In this document: piece by piece, positions 8,385 through 15,805 of the stretch | How the letters are laid out: each line of letters begins with the position of its first letter | How positions within the stretch are numbered: the stretch's first letter is position 1 | Source: Streptomyces sp. NBC_01478 | GTDB lineage: Bacteria; Actinomycetota; Actinomycetes; Streptomycetales; Streptomycetaceae | DNA: 64,000 bases | Direction of reading: 5' to 3' | NCBI RefSeq assembly: GCF_036227225.1 | Contig: NZ_CP109444.1 | Location: 10,831,501-10,895,500, forward strand | The notes under the pieces: model-generated | The model's database searches: none | What the model saw: the letters and a program-made list of their open reading frames with translations, nothing else | Told to the model about the DNA's origin: nothing | Made by a program: the position numbers and the translations under genes

Positions 8385-9283
8385 CAACCACAGACACGCC
8401 GCGTCCGGTCGACGCCGATTCCGTCCGGACCCCTTCCAAGAGGCGGCAGCGCAGCCGGCGCGACGGCGGCCTTCGGAGCGCGGTACCCGCGACGACTCTG
8501 CTGTGGATCCTGGCCGCCCTCTACGGGCTGCCGGTGCTGTGGTTCGTCCTCAGCTCCTTCAAGCCGGCGGGAGACCTGTTCTCCCTTCCGCTGACGGTGC
8601 TTCCGCACAACCCCACCGTGTCGGGCTACAAGGCGGCGTGGGACAGCGCCAACTTCTCCCAGTACTTCATCAACACGGCCATCGTGTGCGTGATCACGAC
8701 GATCCTCACGGTGGGCGTCAGTTGCTGCACCGGCTACGCGCTGGCGAAGTACAACAACCGGTGGCTGAAGTTCTTCTTCATCTGCATCCTGGCCACCACG
8801 ATGCTGCCGTCCGAGGTCATGCTCGCCCCCGAGTTCCTGGTGGTCCGCGACCTCGGCCTCTACAACTCCTTCGGCGGGATCATCCTCCCGGCCGTGCTCA
8901 CCGCGACCGGCTGCTTCATGTTCCGCCAGTTCTTCCTGACGGTCCCCGACGAACTCGTCGAGGCCGCCCGCATCGACGGCGCGCGTGAGCTGTCGATCTT
9001 CCTGAGGATCATGGTGCCGATCTCCCGGCCCATCATGCTGACCCTCGCGATCCTGTCCTTCCAGTGGCGGTGGAACGACTACATCTGGCCGCTGCTGATG
9101 CTGAACGACCCCAACAAGTTCACCGTGCAGATCGGCATCCAGAGCCTCGTCGGCGCGCAGAACATCAACTGGTCGGTGCTGCTCGGCGGTTCGGTCATCT
9201 CCATGATCCCGCTGATCCTCATCTTCCTGGTCTTCCAGCGTTACGTCATGAGCGCCGACATCAACGCCGGACTGAAGGACTGA
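8381..9283 (+). CDS. Carbohydrate ABC transporter permease, MalG type
   Basis: Second membrane subunit, 300 aa. A long polar N-terminal arm (1-40) precedes the first helix. LSSFKPAGDLFSLPL near 55 and the EAA loop EAARIDGARELSIFLRIMVP near 190-210 are typical of MalG/UgpE proteins. It starts at the ATG overlapping the previous stop by four bases. It would form a heterodimer with the product of 7473-8384 in the cytoplasmic membrane. Confidence 0.93.
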   Translation: MTTTDTPRPVDADSVRTPSKRRQRSRRDGGLRSAVPATTLLWILAALYGLPVLWFVLSSFKPAGDLFSLPLTVLPHNPTVSGYKAAWDSANFSQYFINTAIVCVITTILTVGVSCCTGYALAKYNNRWLKFFFICILATTMLPSEVMLAPEFLVVRDLGLYNSFGGIILPAVLTATGCFMFRQFFLTVPDELVEAARIDGARELSIFLRIMVPISRPIMLTLAILSFQWRWNDYIWPLLMLNDPNKFTVQIGIQSLVGAQNINWSVLLGGSVISMIPLILIFLVFQRYVMSADINAGLKD

Positions 9284-9285
9284 CC

Positions 9286-11004
9286 TTGCCCAGCCCGCTC
9301 GACGACGCGTTCGTGCGTGCGGCGGCCCGCGCCGCCGACGGGTCGGCCGCCCCACTGGCGGCCGACCCGGACGAGGAACCCGCCGGTGTGACCCACCGTG
9401 TGCTGGCCCGCCGGGTGAAGACTCTGGTCGCGGCGTACCGTTCCCCGGACTCGGCCCTGCACGGCAGCGGACAGGCCGTCGCCGCCGCGCTGACCCACCT
9501 CCGCGCACTCCGCGCCGCGCAGACCGCCACCGGCCTCTTCGCCGGCGGCGACAACGTGCAGTCACCGCCGGACTCCGCGTTCACCGTCAACGACGTGTGC
9601 GACGCGCACGTCCTCGCCGCGGGCGCGGGTCCGGAACTGCGCGACGTCACGGCCGCGCTCGCCGAGATCGCCCGCGCCGCCTCCGACAGTCTCCTGACCG
9701 GCGGGGTGCACACCCCGAACCACCGCTGGGAACTGGCCGCGGCGCTGGCCCGCCTGCACCGCTCGTTCCCCGACTCCCGGCTGCTCGACCGCGTCGAACA
9801 GTGGCTCGCCGAGGGCGTCGACATCGACGCGGAGGGCCTGTACTCGGAACGCAGCGCCGTCTACGCCTCCCACGTCTCCAACCCGTCGCTCCTGCTGCTG
9901 GCCGACGTCCTCGACCGCCCCGACCTGCGGGACGCCGTCGAACGCAACCTCACCGCGACCCTGGACCTCATCAGACCGGACGGCACGGTGGAGACCGTCC
10001 ACTCCCGGCGCCAGGACCAGAGGGGCCGCTTCCCGCTGGCGCCCTACCTGCCGCACTACCGGCTGCTCGCGATCCGCACCGGCCGGGGCGACTTCAGCCG
10101 AGCGGCACACCGGGCGGCGGCCGGCGGCATCGACGACCCCGACCTGCTCGCCGCGACCCTCCTCACCCCCGACCTGTGCCGCCCGCTGCCGACACCGGAG
10201 CCGGAACTCCTGCCCCGCGACCGGTACTTCACCACTGCCCGGCTCGCCTCACACGTCTCCACCACCACGCACAGCGTCCTGTACGGCGGCTCGGACGTGC
10301 CCGAGCACCGGCGCATCCGCTCGGGCCTGGCCTGCAACCCCACCTTCCTGCGCCTGTTCGCCGGCGACGCCGTCCTCGACGCGGTCCGCCTCTCCCGGGG
10401 CTTCTTCGACCTGGGCCCGTTCCGCGCCGCCGACATGCACCAGCTCGCCGACAACCGGTACCGGCTCACCGAAACCCTGACGGCCGCCTACTACCAGCCG
10501 CTCCCGCCGGACCGGCGACGCGACGACGGCGCCTACCGCCTGACGGACGAGGGACGCTTCTCCGCCGCGCTGTCCTTCCCGGACCGGCCCCGCGACGAGG
10601 TCTCCCACACGACGAGCGTCGAAGCGGTCCTGCGGGAGGACGGTGCCGATCTGCGCATCGACATCAGCGGACCACGGGTGCCCTGGTGCCTCGAACTGAC
10701 CTTCCGGCCAGGGGGAGTTGTAGCGGGCGCAACCCCGATCGGCGACGGACGCCGGTGCCTGACCACCGGACCGATGACCTACCGGGTCGGCGCCGACGAG
10801 ATCCGCGTCGAGGTCGAGGTCGAGGCGGGCGAACCTCTCGCCGGACCGGACCGCGGCGACGTACTACGGTACGACCCGGGCCAGGACCACACGGTGGTGG
10901 GCGGCACCGACGCGACGACCGGAAACCGCGTGTACTTCGGCGGAAACGGCCCCCAGACACTGAGCGTCGCCCTGCGCACCAGCCGCCCCGCACCTGTCTT
11001 CTGA
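9286..11004 (+). CDS. Unrecognised large protein, probably a polysaccharide-lyase/heparinase-like toroid enzyme
   Basis: I do not recognise the family with certainty. The protein of about 572 aa starts at TTG 9286, three bases after the permease stop, with AAGGAC as a plausible ribosome binding site. The first 350 residues are helical in pattern, with THRVLARRVKTLV, a conserved-looking TPNHRWELAAALARLH and YSERSAVYASHVSNPSLLLLA. Asn-His and Tyr elements in such helical repeats are reminiscent of (alpha/alpha)-toroid polysaccharide lyases. The last 200 residues are beta-rich, consistent with a sandwich domain. No signal peptide is present, so it would act on imported oligosaccharide. It is cotranscribed with the importer and the next gene. 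Enzyme class is inference. Confidence 0.5.
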   Translation: MPSPLDDAFVRAAARAADGSAAPLAADPDEEPAGVTHRVLARRVKTLVAAYRSPDSALHGSGQAVAAALTHLRALRAAQTATGLFAGGDNVQSPPDSAFTVNDVCDAHVLAAGAGPELRDVTAALAEIARAASDSLLTGGVHTPNHRWELAAALARLHRSFPDSRLLDRVEQWLAEGVDIDAEGLYSERSAVYASHVSNPSLLLLADVLDRPDLRDAVERNLTATLDLIRPDGTVETVHSRRQDQRGRFPLAPYLPHYRLLAIRTGRGDFSRAAHRAAAGGIDDPDLLAATLLTPDLCRPLPTPEPELLPRDRYFTTARLASHVSTTTHSVLYGGSDVPEHRRIRSGLACNPTFLRLFAGDAVLDAVRLSRGFFDLGPFRAADMHQLADNRYRLTETLTAAYYQPLPPDRRRDDGAYRLTDEGRFSAALSFPDRPRDEVSHTTSVEAVLREDGADLRIDISGPRVPWCLELTFRPGGVVAGATPIGDGRRCLTTGPMTYRVGADEIRVEVEVEAGEPLAGPDRGDVLRYDPGQDHTVVGGTDATTGNRVYFGGNGPQTLSVALRTSRPAPVF

Positions 11005-11055
11005 CCCCGACGACCCACGCCACGGCCACCTCCGGTATGAAGGGCTGATCCACCC

Positions 11056-12891
11056 GTGCACCTCCTCCACCAGCGCGGCCCGCTGCACGACCTCCCCGAC
11101 ACCCCGGAGGCCTACGACGCGGTCCTCGCCGACGTCGTCGAGCAGGCCCTGCGCCGCATCACCCCGGAGGGCAACCTCGAACACCCCGACTGCAACGACG
11201 ACATCGGGGACACCTCGCTCGGCATCACGTCCCTGCTGGCCTTCGCCTGGCAACGCGGCAAGGACCCGCGGCTCCCGGAGGCGGTACGGCGCAGCCTCGC
11301 CTTCCATCTCCGCGAGCGCGTCTACACCGAGGACAACCCCGGCTACCCGAACCTGAAGGTCCGCAACTCCGGCCTCCCGTACGCCCGTTACGTCCTGGAG
11401 GCGGGCGCCCACCCCATCGGCGACTGGCCGAGCACGGCGTGGGCGCTGCTCCAGGCGGTCGACATCCTGGATGCGACGGACGGGCTCGTCGACGACGAAC
11501 AGCGCACCGCGCTGGTCGAGTTGGCGCTCGGCTACTGGCGCTGGCTCACCGAGGCGACCTTCTTCAACCCGCAGGAGGCCGGCAACCAGGCGATCGGCTG
11601 TGTGGTCGGCGGCTTGATGCTGGCCCGCCATCTCCCCCCGGCGGAAGGGGAGTTGGTGCGCGAACGCGCGCTCACCGTGTACGGCGAGGAGATCCGGGCC
11701 CATCGGGTGAGCGACCGCGGCGCCCTCCTCCCGCCCGAGCACGGCGGCGCGTACGACAACAACTACGGCCCGATCTCCCTCTCCTTCCTCGCGCGGGCCC
11801 ACATCGTCAGCGGCGAGGACGTCTTCGCCGAGGACGGGGAGGCGCTGGCCCGCTACATCGACGCCCGCCTCACCAACGGCGGCTTCGACAACGGCGGTCC
11901 GCGCTACAGCGAGCAGCACTCCGCCTTCGAATCGGTCCTCGGGCTGCGCTACTTCGGCGCCCGCATCGGCTCGGACATCGGCCGCTACCGGGGCGACAGC
12001 CGCTGGGCCCGGCACGCGGTCAAGCCGGACGGGGGAGTCGACGGCCACTTCGCGTGGATGCTGGTCTGGCAGATCCAGGACAGCACACCCTGGCACCGCG
12101 CCCCGTCGACGGAGCCGGCCCGCCATCAACTCCGCGCCGGTACCGTGTCGGTGGCCTTCGACAGCAAGATGACCCCGTCAGTGGTCGAGGCCGACAGCAC
12201 GTACTATCTGCCCGCCGCCGTCAACCGCCAGCACGGCTTCGGCCCGGTGCTCGACGGCTTCCTGTTCTGCCGCCCGATGGGCGAGGTTCGGGTCCGCGAC
12301 ATCAGCGCCGAGGGACTGACGGCCAAGCTGGTCACCAAGCCGGTCGTCGGCCGCGACCACGTCCTGCGGCACATCCGGTCCCTGTACGTCACCGACGGCA
12401 CGAGCCTGTGGACGACGGTGGCCGTCGAACGCCTCGACGGAGCACCGTACTTGCTCGCCGGGCTGCCCTACGCGGCGGACGACGGAGACCGGGTGCGCAG
12501 GACGGCGGAGGGCGATGTCAGCTCGGCGGGCACCCTGCGCCTCACCCACCCGACCGGCGAGGGCGCCGACCACTTCGACGCCCGCTCCGAACTCTCCCAG
12601 CAGGAAGCGGCGTTCACCCTTGCGGCCGACCCGCGCGGCTACGGCAATCCCGACGAGGGCTGGAGCCACCTGGTCACCTCCACGGCCCTGGAGGCCGACC
12701 CGGCACCGGGCGCGCCGGAGGACCTGGACGTGTTCGTCGTCCGGTACGGCCCCGGAGCCGGGCCGCTCACCGCCGAGTTCACGAGCGGCGAGCACGGTGA
12801 ACTCACCGTCCGCACCGAGGCGTTCACCGCGGTGATCGGGAACGCGGCGGGCGACGCCCACGGAGAACCGGAGCTGACGCTCCACGCGTGA
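11056..12891 (+). CDS. Unrecognised large protein, probable carbohydrate-active toroid enzyme
   Basis: A 611-aa cytoplasmic protein without signal peptide, starting at GTG 11056. The N-terminal two thirds are helical repeats: FNPQEAGNQAIGCVVGGLMLARHL near 175-198, then GGAYDNNYGPISLSFLARAHI near 232-252 and PRYSEQHSAFESVLGLRYFG near 280-300. The paired NN-Y and YSEQHS motifs suggest an active-site cleft of an (alpha/alpha)-toroid lyase or hydrolase. The remainder is beta-rich. It shares overall architecture with the preceding gene, 51 bp upstream, and closes the operon. The two may be successive steps on one imported oligosaccharide. I cannot name the substrate. Confidence 0.5.
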   Translation: MHLLHQRGPLHDLPDTPEAYDAVLADVVEQALRRITPEGNLEHPDCNDDIGDTSLGITSLLAFAWQRGKDPRLPEAVRRSLAFHLRERVYTEDNPGYPNLKVRNSGLPYARYVLEAGAHPIGDWPSTAWALLQAVDILDATDGLVDDEQRTALVELALGYWRWLTEATFFNPQEAGNQAIGCVVGGLMLARHLPPAEGELVRERALTVYGEEIRAHRVSDRGALLPPEHGGAYDNNYGPISLSFLARAHIVSGEDVFAEDGEALARYIDARLTNGGFDNGGPRYSEQHSAFESVLGLRYFGARIGSDIGRYRGDSRWARHAVKPDGGVDGHFAWMLVWQIQDSTPWHRAPSTEPARHQLRAGTVSVAFDSKMTPSVVEADSTYYLPAAVNRQHGFGPVLDGFLFCRPMGEVRVRDISAEGLTAKLVTKPVVGRDHVLRHIRSLYVTDGTSLWTTVAVERLDGAPYLLAGLPYAADDGDRVRRTAEGDVSSAGTLRLTHPTGEGADHFDARSELSQQEAAFTLAADPRGYGNPDEGWSHLVTSTALEADPAPGAPEDLDVFVVRYGPGAGPLTAEFTSGEHGELTVRTEAFTAVIGNAAGDAHGEPELTLHA

Positions 12892-12894
12892 GCC

Positions 12895-13560
12895 TCAGAG
12901 GAGGGGCGCGTCGTACGGCGAAGGCAGCGTGGCCGGGGAGATCACCAGATCCGCCCGGCCACGTGTCGTGGCGACCAGGTCGGCGTTGCGCTGGTCCGTG
13001 CCCGACACCCAGGCCACGGCGGTCTCGTGGTCCTTGCCGAACTCCTCGTGCCGGGCGACGAGCCGGCGGACGCGCTCGTCCTCGTCGACCTCGCAGAACC
13101 ACACCTCGTCCAGGCACGGTCGTACCCGCGCCCATGAACCCGCCTCCAGCAGCAGGTAGTTGCCCTCCGTCACCACCAGCCGGGCCGTGGGCAGGACGGG
13201 GATCGCGCCGGCGATCGGCTGCTCCAGCACCCGCTCGAAACCCGGCGCGTACACCACCTCGTCGGTCTCCTCACGGAGCCTCCGCAGCAGCGCCGCGTAC
13301 CCGGCCGGGTCGAAGGTGTCGGGCGCGCCCTTGCGGTCGCGGCGGCCGAGCCGGTCCAGTTCGACGTCGGCGAGATGGAAGCCGTCCATGGGGACGTGCG
13401 CGACCCATGGATCCCCGAGGCCGTTCAGCGCGCGCACCAGGTGCTCGGCGAGGGTCGTCTTGCCCGCGCCCGGGCTGCCGGCGATACCGAGGACGGCACG
13501 TCGGCCGGGGGCGGTGAGAGCGGTGGCACGGGTGAGGAGGTCGTCGAAAGTCAGTGGCAC
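12895..13560 (-). CDS. P-loop nucleoside/nucleotide kinase-family protein
   Basis: A 221-aa cytoplasmic kinase of the uridine kinase/pantothenate kinase-like superfamily. Walker A GSPGAGKTT is near residues 27-35, MDGFHLADVELDRLGRRDRKG near 58-77 (substrate region with Asp), and a VTEGNYLLLE strand near 130 typical of the YggC/FrcK-like group. Start is GTG 13560 with no clear ribosome binding site. It converges on the upstream operon with only three bases between stops. Substrate unknown; a sugar or nucleoside is likely. Confidence 0.75.
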   Translation of the reverse strand: MPLTFDDLLTRATALTAPGRRAVLGIAGSPGAGKTTLAEHLVRALNGLGDPWVAHVPMDGFHLADVELDRLGRRDRKGAPDTFDPAGYAALLRRLREETDEVVYAPGFERVLEQPIAGAIPVLPTARLVVTEGNYLLLEAGSWARVRPCLDEVWFCEVDEDERVRRLVARHEEFGKDHETAVAWVSGTDQRNADLVATTRGRADLVISPATLPSPYDAPLL

Positions 13561-13674
13561 ACGGAGAGTGTGCCATCCGCCTCAAACGCGTGGCCGGGGC
13601 GATGATGCGCGGAAGATCGGGGAGTCGACCCGGCAGAGAGACCATGGAGTGGGGGACAGGAACAGGAGCCGCCC

Positions 13675-14070
13675 ATGCCCGACGACGTCACACAGATCCG
13701 CGCCCTCATCACCGGCTGGGCCGCGGCCGTCCACCGCGGCGACCTCGACGGCGTCATGGCGGACCACGCCGAGGACCTCGTCATGTACGACGTGCCGCCC
13801 CCGCACACGGGCATCCACGGCCTCGCCGCCTACCGCGCGAGCTGGCCGCCGTTCTTCGACTGGCAGGCCCAGGGCGCCCGCTTCGACATCGACTCGCTCG
13901 ACATCACGGCCGGCACGGACGTCGCCTACGCCCATGCCCTGCTCCGGTGCGGCACTCCCGAGGAACTCGCCGCACACCCCGCCCTGCGACTGCGGCTCAC
14001 CTTCGGCCTGCGCAAGGAGCGGGGCCGCTGGCTGGTAGCGCACGAACACCACTCGTTCCCGCACGACTGA
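13675..14070 (+). CDS. SnoaL/NTF2-like protein (YybH-type)
   Basis: A 131-aa cone-shaped alpha+beta fold protein. The N-terminal helix pair ITGWAAAVHRGDLDGVMADHAEDLVMYDV and the C-terminal strand WLVAHEHHSFPHD match the DUF4440/SnoaL group, which includes ketosteroid isomerase-like enzymes and ligand-binding proteins. It begins at ATG 13675 after GGAGCC and converges with the LLM oxidoreductase. No catalytic role can be assigned from sequence. Confidence 0.75.
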   Translation: MPDDVTQIRALITGWAAAVHRGDLDGVMADHAEDLVMYDVPPPHTGIHGLAAYRASWPPFFDWQAQGARFDIDSLDITAGTDVAYAHALLRCGTPEELAAHPALRLRLTFGLRKERGRWLVAHEHHSFPHD

Positions 14071-14084
14071 CGCCGACAGGGTTC

Positions 14085-14960
14085 TCAGACCGCCTTGCCG
14101 ATCAGCTCGTCGGCGACCCGGTGTGCGACCTCGGCGGGGTAGGGCGCGGGCAGCCCGAGGACGATGTGGTGGAAGCCCGCGTCGACCGCCTCGCGGATCG
14201 CGTCCCGGGTGGTCTCGGGCCTGTCGTAGGACACGGAGAGGTGGATCGAGCGCGTGATGGCCGCGGGGTCGCGGCCGATCTCGGCGCAGTAGCGGTCGAG
14301 GAGCGCGCTGCGGCTGACGGCGTCCTCGATGTCGCCGCCGGGGATGTTCCACAGGTCGGCGTGCTCGGCGACCACGCGCAGGGTCGCGGCCGAGCGGCCG
14401 CCGATGAGGATCGGCGGGTGGGGGCGCCGGACGGGCTTGGGGTTGCCGAACGCTCCGGTGAGGTGGTGGTGGGTGCCGTGGAAGTCGAACGGTTTCTCCT
14501 CGGTCCACAACCGCCGGATCACCGTGCAGGCCTCGGCGAGGCTTGCCACCGCGTGCGCCGAGTCGTGGAAGGGGAGGCCGTGCGCCTCGTACTCGCGCCG
14601 GGCCAGCGGATGGTCCGGGCGGGAGCCGACGCCGATACCGAAGTCGAGCCGTCCGCCGGAGACGATGTCGACGGTCGTGGCGATCTTGGCCAGCAGCGCG
14701 GGCGGCCGGAAGCGGTTGCTGGTCACCATCACGCCGAGCCGCAGTCGACGAGTCTGCGCGGCGAGGGCCGAAAGCAGCGTCCAGCCCTCGAAGGCCGGGC
14801 CGTCCGGGTCGCCGCCGATCGGCATGAGGTGGTCGAACAGCCAGGCGTGCTCGATCTCCGGGACGGTGTCGGCCTCCTGCCAGACGCGCAGGATGTCGTG
14901 GTAGTCGACCTGCATGGGGGCGGTCATGATTCCGAAGCTGGTCCGGGGTGTGCGGGGCAT
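14085..14960 (-). CDS. LLM-class (luciferase-like, F420- or FMN-dependent) oxidoreductase
   Basis: A 291-aa TIM-barrel flavin/F420-dependent enzyme. SFGIMTAPMQVDYHDILRVW opens strand 1; LGVMVTSNRFRPPALLAKIATTVDIVSGGRLDFGIGVGSR near 85-125 is the cofactor-binding core; RPHPPILIGGRS near 180 is the typical strand 6. The ATG at 14960 is chosen because GGAAGG precedes it; the longer frame crosses the operator region. It is divergent from the TetR gene, with two palindromes between them, so it is the probable TetR target. Substrate unknown. Confidence 0.82.
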   Translation of the reverse strand: MPRTPRTSFGIMTAPMQVDYHDILRVWQEADTVPEIEHAWLFDHLMPIGGDPDGPAFEGWTLLSALAAQTRRLRLGVMVTSNRFRPPALLAKIATTVDIVSGGRLDFGIGVGSRPDHPLARREYEAHGLPFHDSAHAVASLAEACTVIRRLWTEEKPFDFHGTHHHLTGAFGNPKPVRRPHPPILIGGRSAATLRVVAEHADLWNIPGGDIEDAVSRSALLDRYCAEIGRDPAAITRSIHLSVSYDRPETTRDAIREAVDAGFHHIVLGLPAPYPAEVAHRVADELIGKAV

Positions 14961-15039
14961 GGCGCCTTCCGTCCTTCGGCAACGCGGGGTGGCAGGCATG
15001 GCTTGGCCGTCCGGCTTCCGCTCTGGCATCATGGGCAAG

Positions 15040-15080
15040 CGGAACGACGTTCCGGAAAACGATACGGAACACCGTTCCGT
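15040..15080. promoter_or_regulatory. Two perfect palindromic TetR operators
   Basis: CGGAACGACGTTCCG (15040-15054) is a 15-bp perfect palindrome around a central A. ACGGAAC (15064-15070) and GTTCCGT (15074-15080) are perfect arms with ACC between. The centres are about 25 bp apart and both share CGGAAC/GTTCCG half-sites. They lie between the divergent LLM oxidoreductase and TetR genes, so one TetR dimer per site could control both directions. Confidence 0.7.
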
Positions 15081-15112
15081 TTAGCAAGCTCGAGTGGTGG
15101 AGGAGCTGCGCG

Positions 15113-15697
15113 GTGAGCGACGACGACGCGGCAGTGGGCGGCGCGGTCCAGTCCAAGCGGGCCGATGCCCGGCGCAACAAGGAGACCCTGCTCGACGCCG
15201 CCGCCAAGGTCTTCGTCGCGTCGGGTGTCGATGCTCCGGTGCGTGACATCGCGCGCGAGGCCGGTGTCGGGCTGGGCACGATCTACCGGCACTTCCCGAC
15301 GCGGGCCGATCTCGTCATCGCGGTCTACCGGCATCAGGTCGAGGCCTGCGCCGAGGCCGGTCCGGCGCTGCTGGCGAGCAGTGCCACGCCGTACGCGGCG
15401 CTGCGGGAGTGGATCAATCTGTTTGTCGACTTCTTGGTCACCAAGCATGGACTCGCCGCGGTGCTGCGGTCCGACACCGCCGGCTTCGAGGCGCTGCACA
15501 CGTACTTCCTCGATCGCCTCCTGCCCGTGTGCGCCGAGTTGTTCGACGCGGCCATCGCCGCCGGGGAGGTCCGCTCCGACCTGACCGCCTACGAGATCAT
15601 GCGCGGCGTCGGCAATCTCTGCGCCGGCGCGGAGGGGGACGACCGCTACGACGCCCTCCGGCTGGTCGATGTCCTCGTCGCGGGCCTGCGGCGCTGA
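15113..15697 (+). CDS. TetR-family transcriptional regulator
   Basis: A 194-aa repressor. The N-terminal HTH covers residues 15-62: KETLLDAAAKVFVASGV, then VRDIAREAGVGLGTIYRHFPTRADL, the canonical TetR helix-turn-helix. The C-terminal helical domain matches the group found next to oxidoreductases. GTG 15113 has GGAGGAG upstream. Two palindromes directly upstream suggest autoregulation and control of the divergent LLM enzyme. Confidence 0.9.
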   Translation: MSDDDAAVGGAVQSKRADARRNKETLLDAAAKVFVASGVDAPVRDIAREAGVGLGTIYRHFPTRADLVIAVYRHQVEACAEAGPALLASSATPYAALREWINLFVDFLVTKHGLAAVLRSDTAGFEALHTYFLDRLLPVCAELFDAAIAAGEVRSDLTAYEIMRGVGNLCAGAEGDDRYDALRLVDVLVAGLRR

Positions 15698-15774
15698 TGC
15701 CGGTCTCGTTCATGCGCGGGTGACCGCCGCGTCACCTCTTGCTCATCCGGCACTGAGACGTTCACTCTGTCGAG

Positions 15775-15794
15775 AAAGTTGGCTATACAACTTT
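15775..15794. promoter_or_regulatory. Perfect inverted repeat, probable GntR/HutC-type operator
   Basis: AAAGTTG (15775-15781) and CAACTTT (15788-15794) are exact reverse complements around GCTATA. It ends 11 bases before the start codon of the fused dioxygenase/HD oxygenase. The GT..TATAC..AC core resembles sites of HutC-subfamily GntR regulators, and such a regulator is encoded at the other end of this gene. The position would block translation start or promoter clearance. Confidence 0.6.
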
Positions 15795-15805
15795 GCGAGA
15801 GAGTG

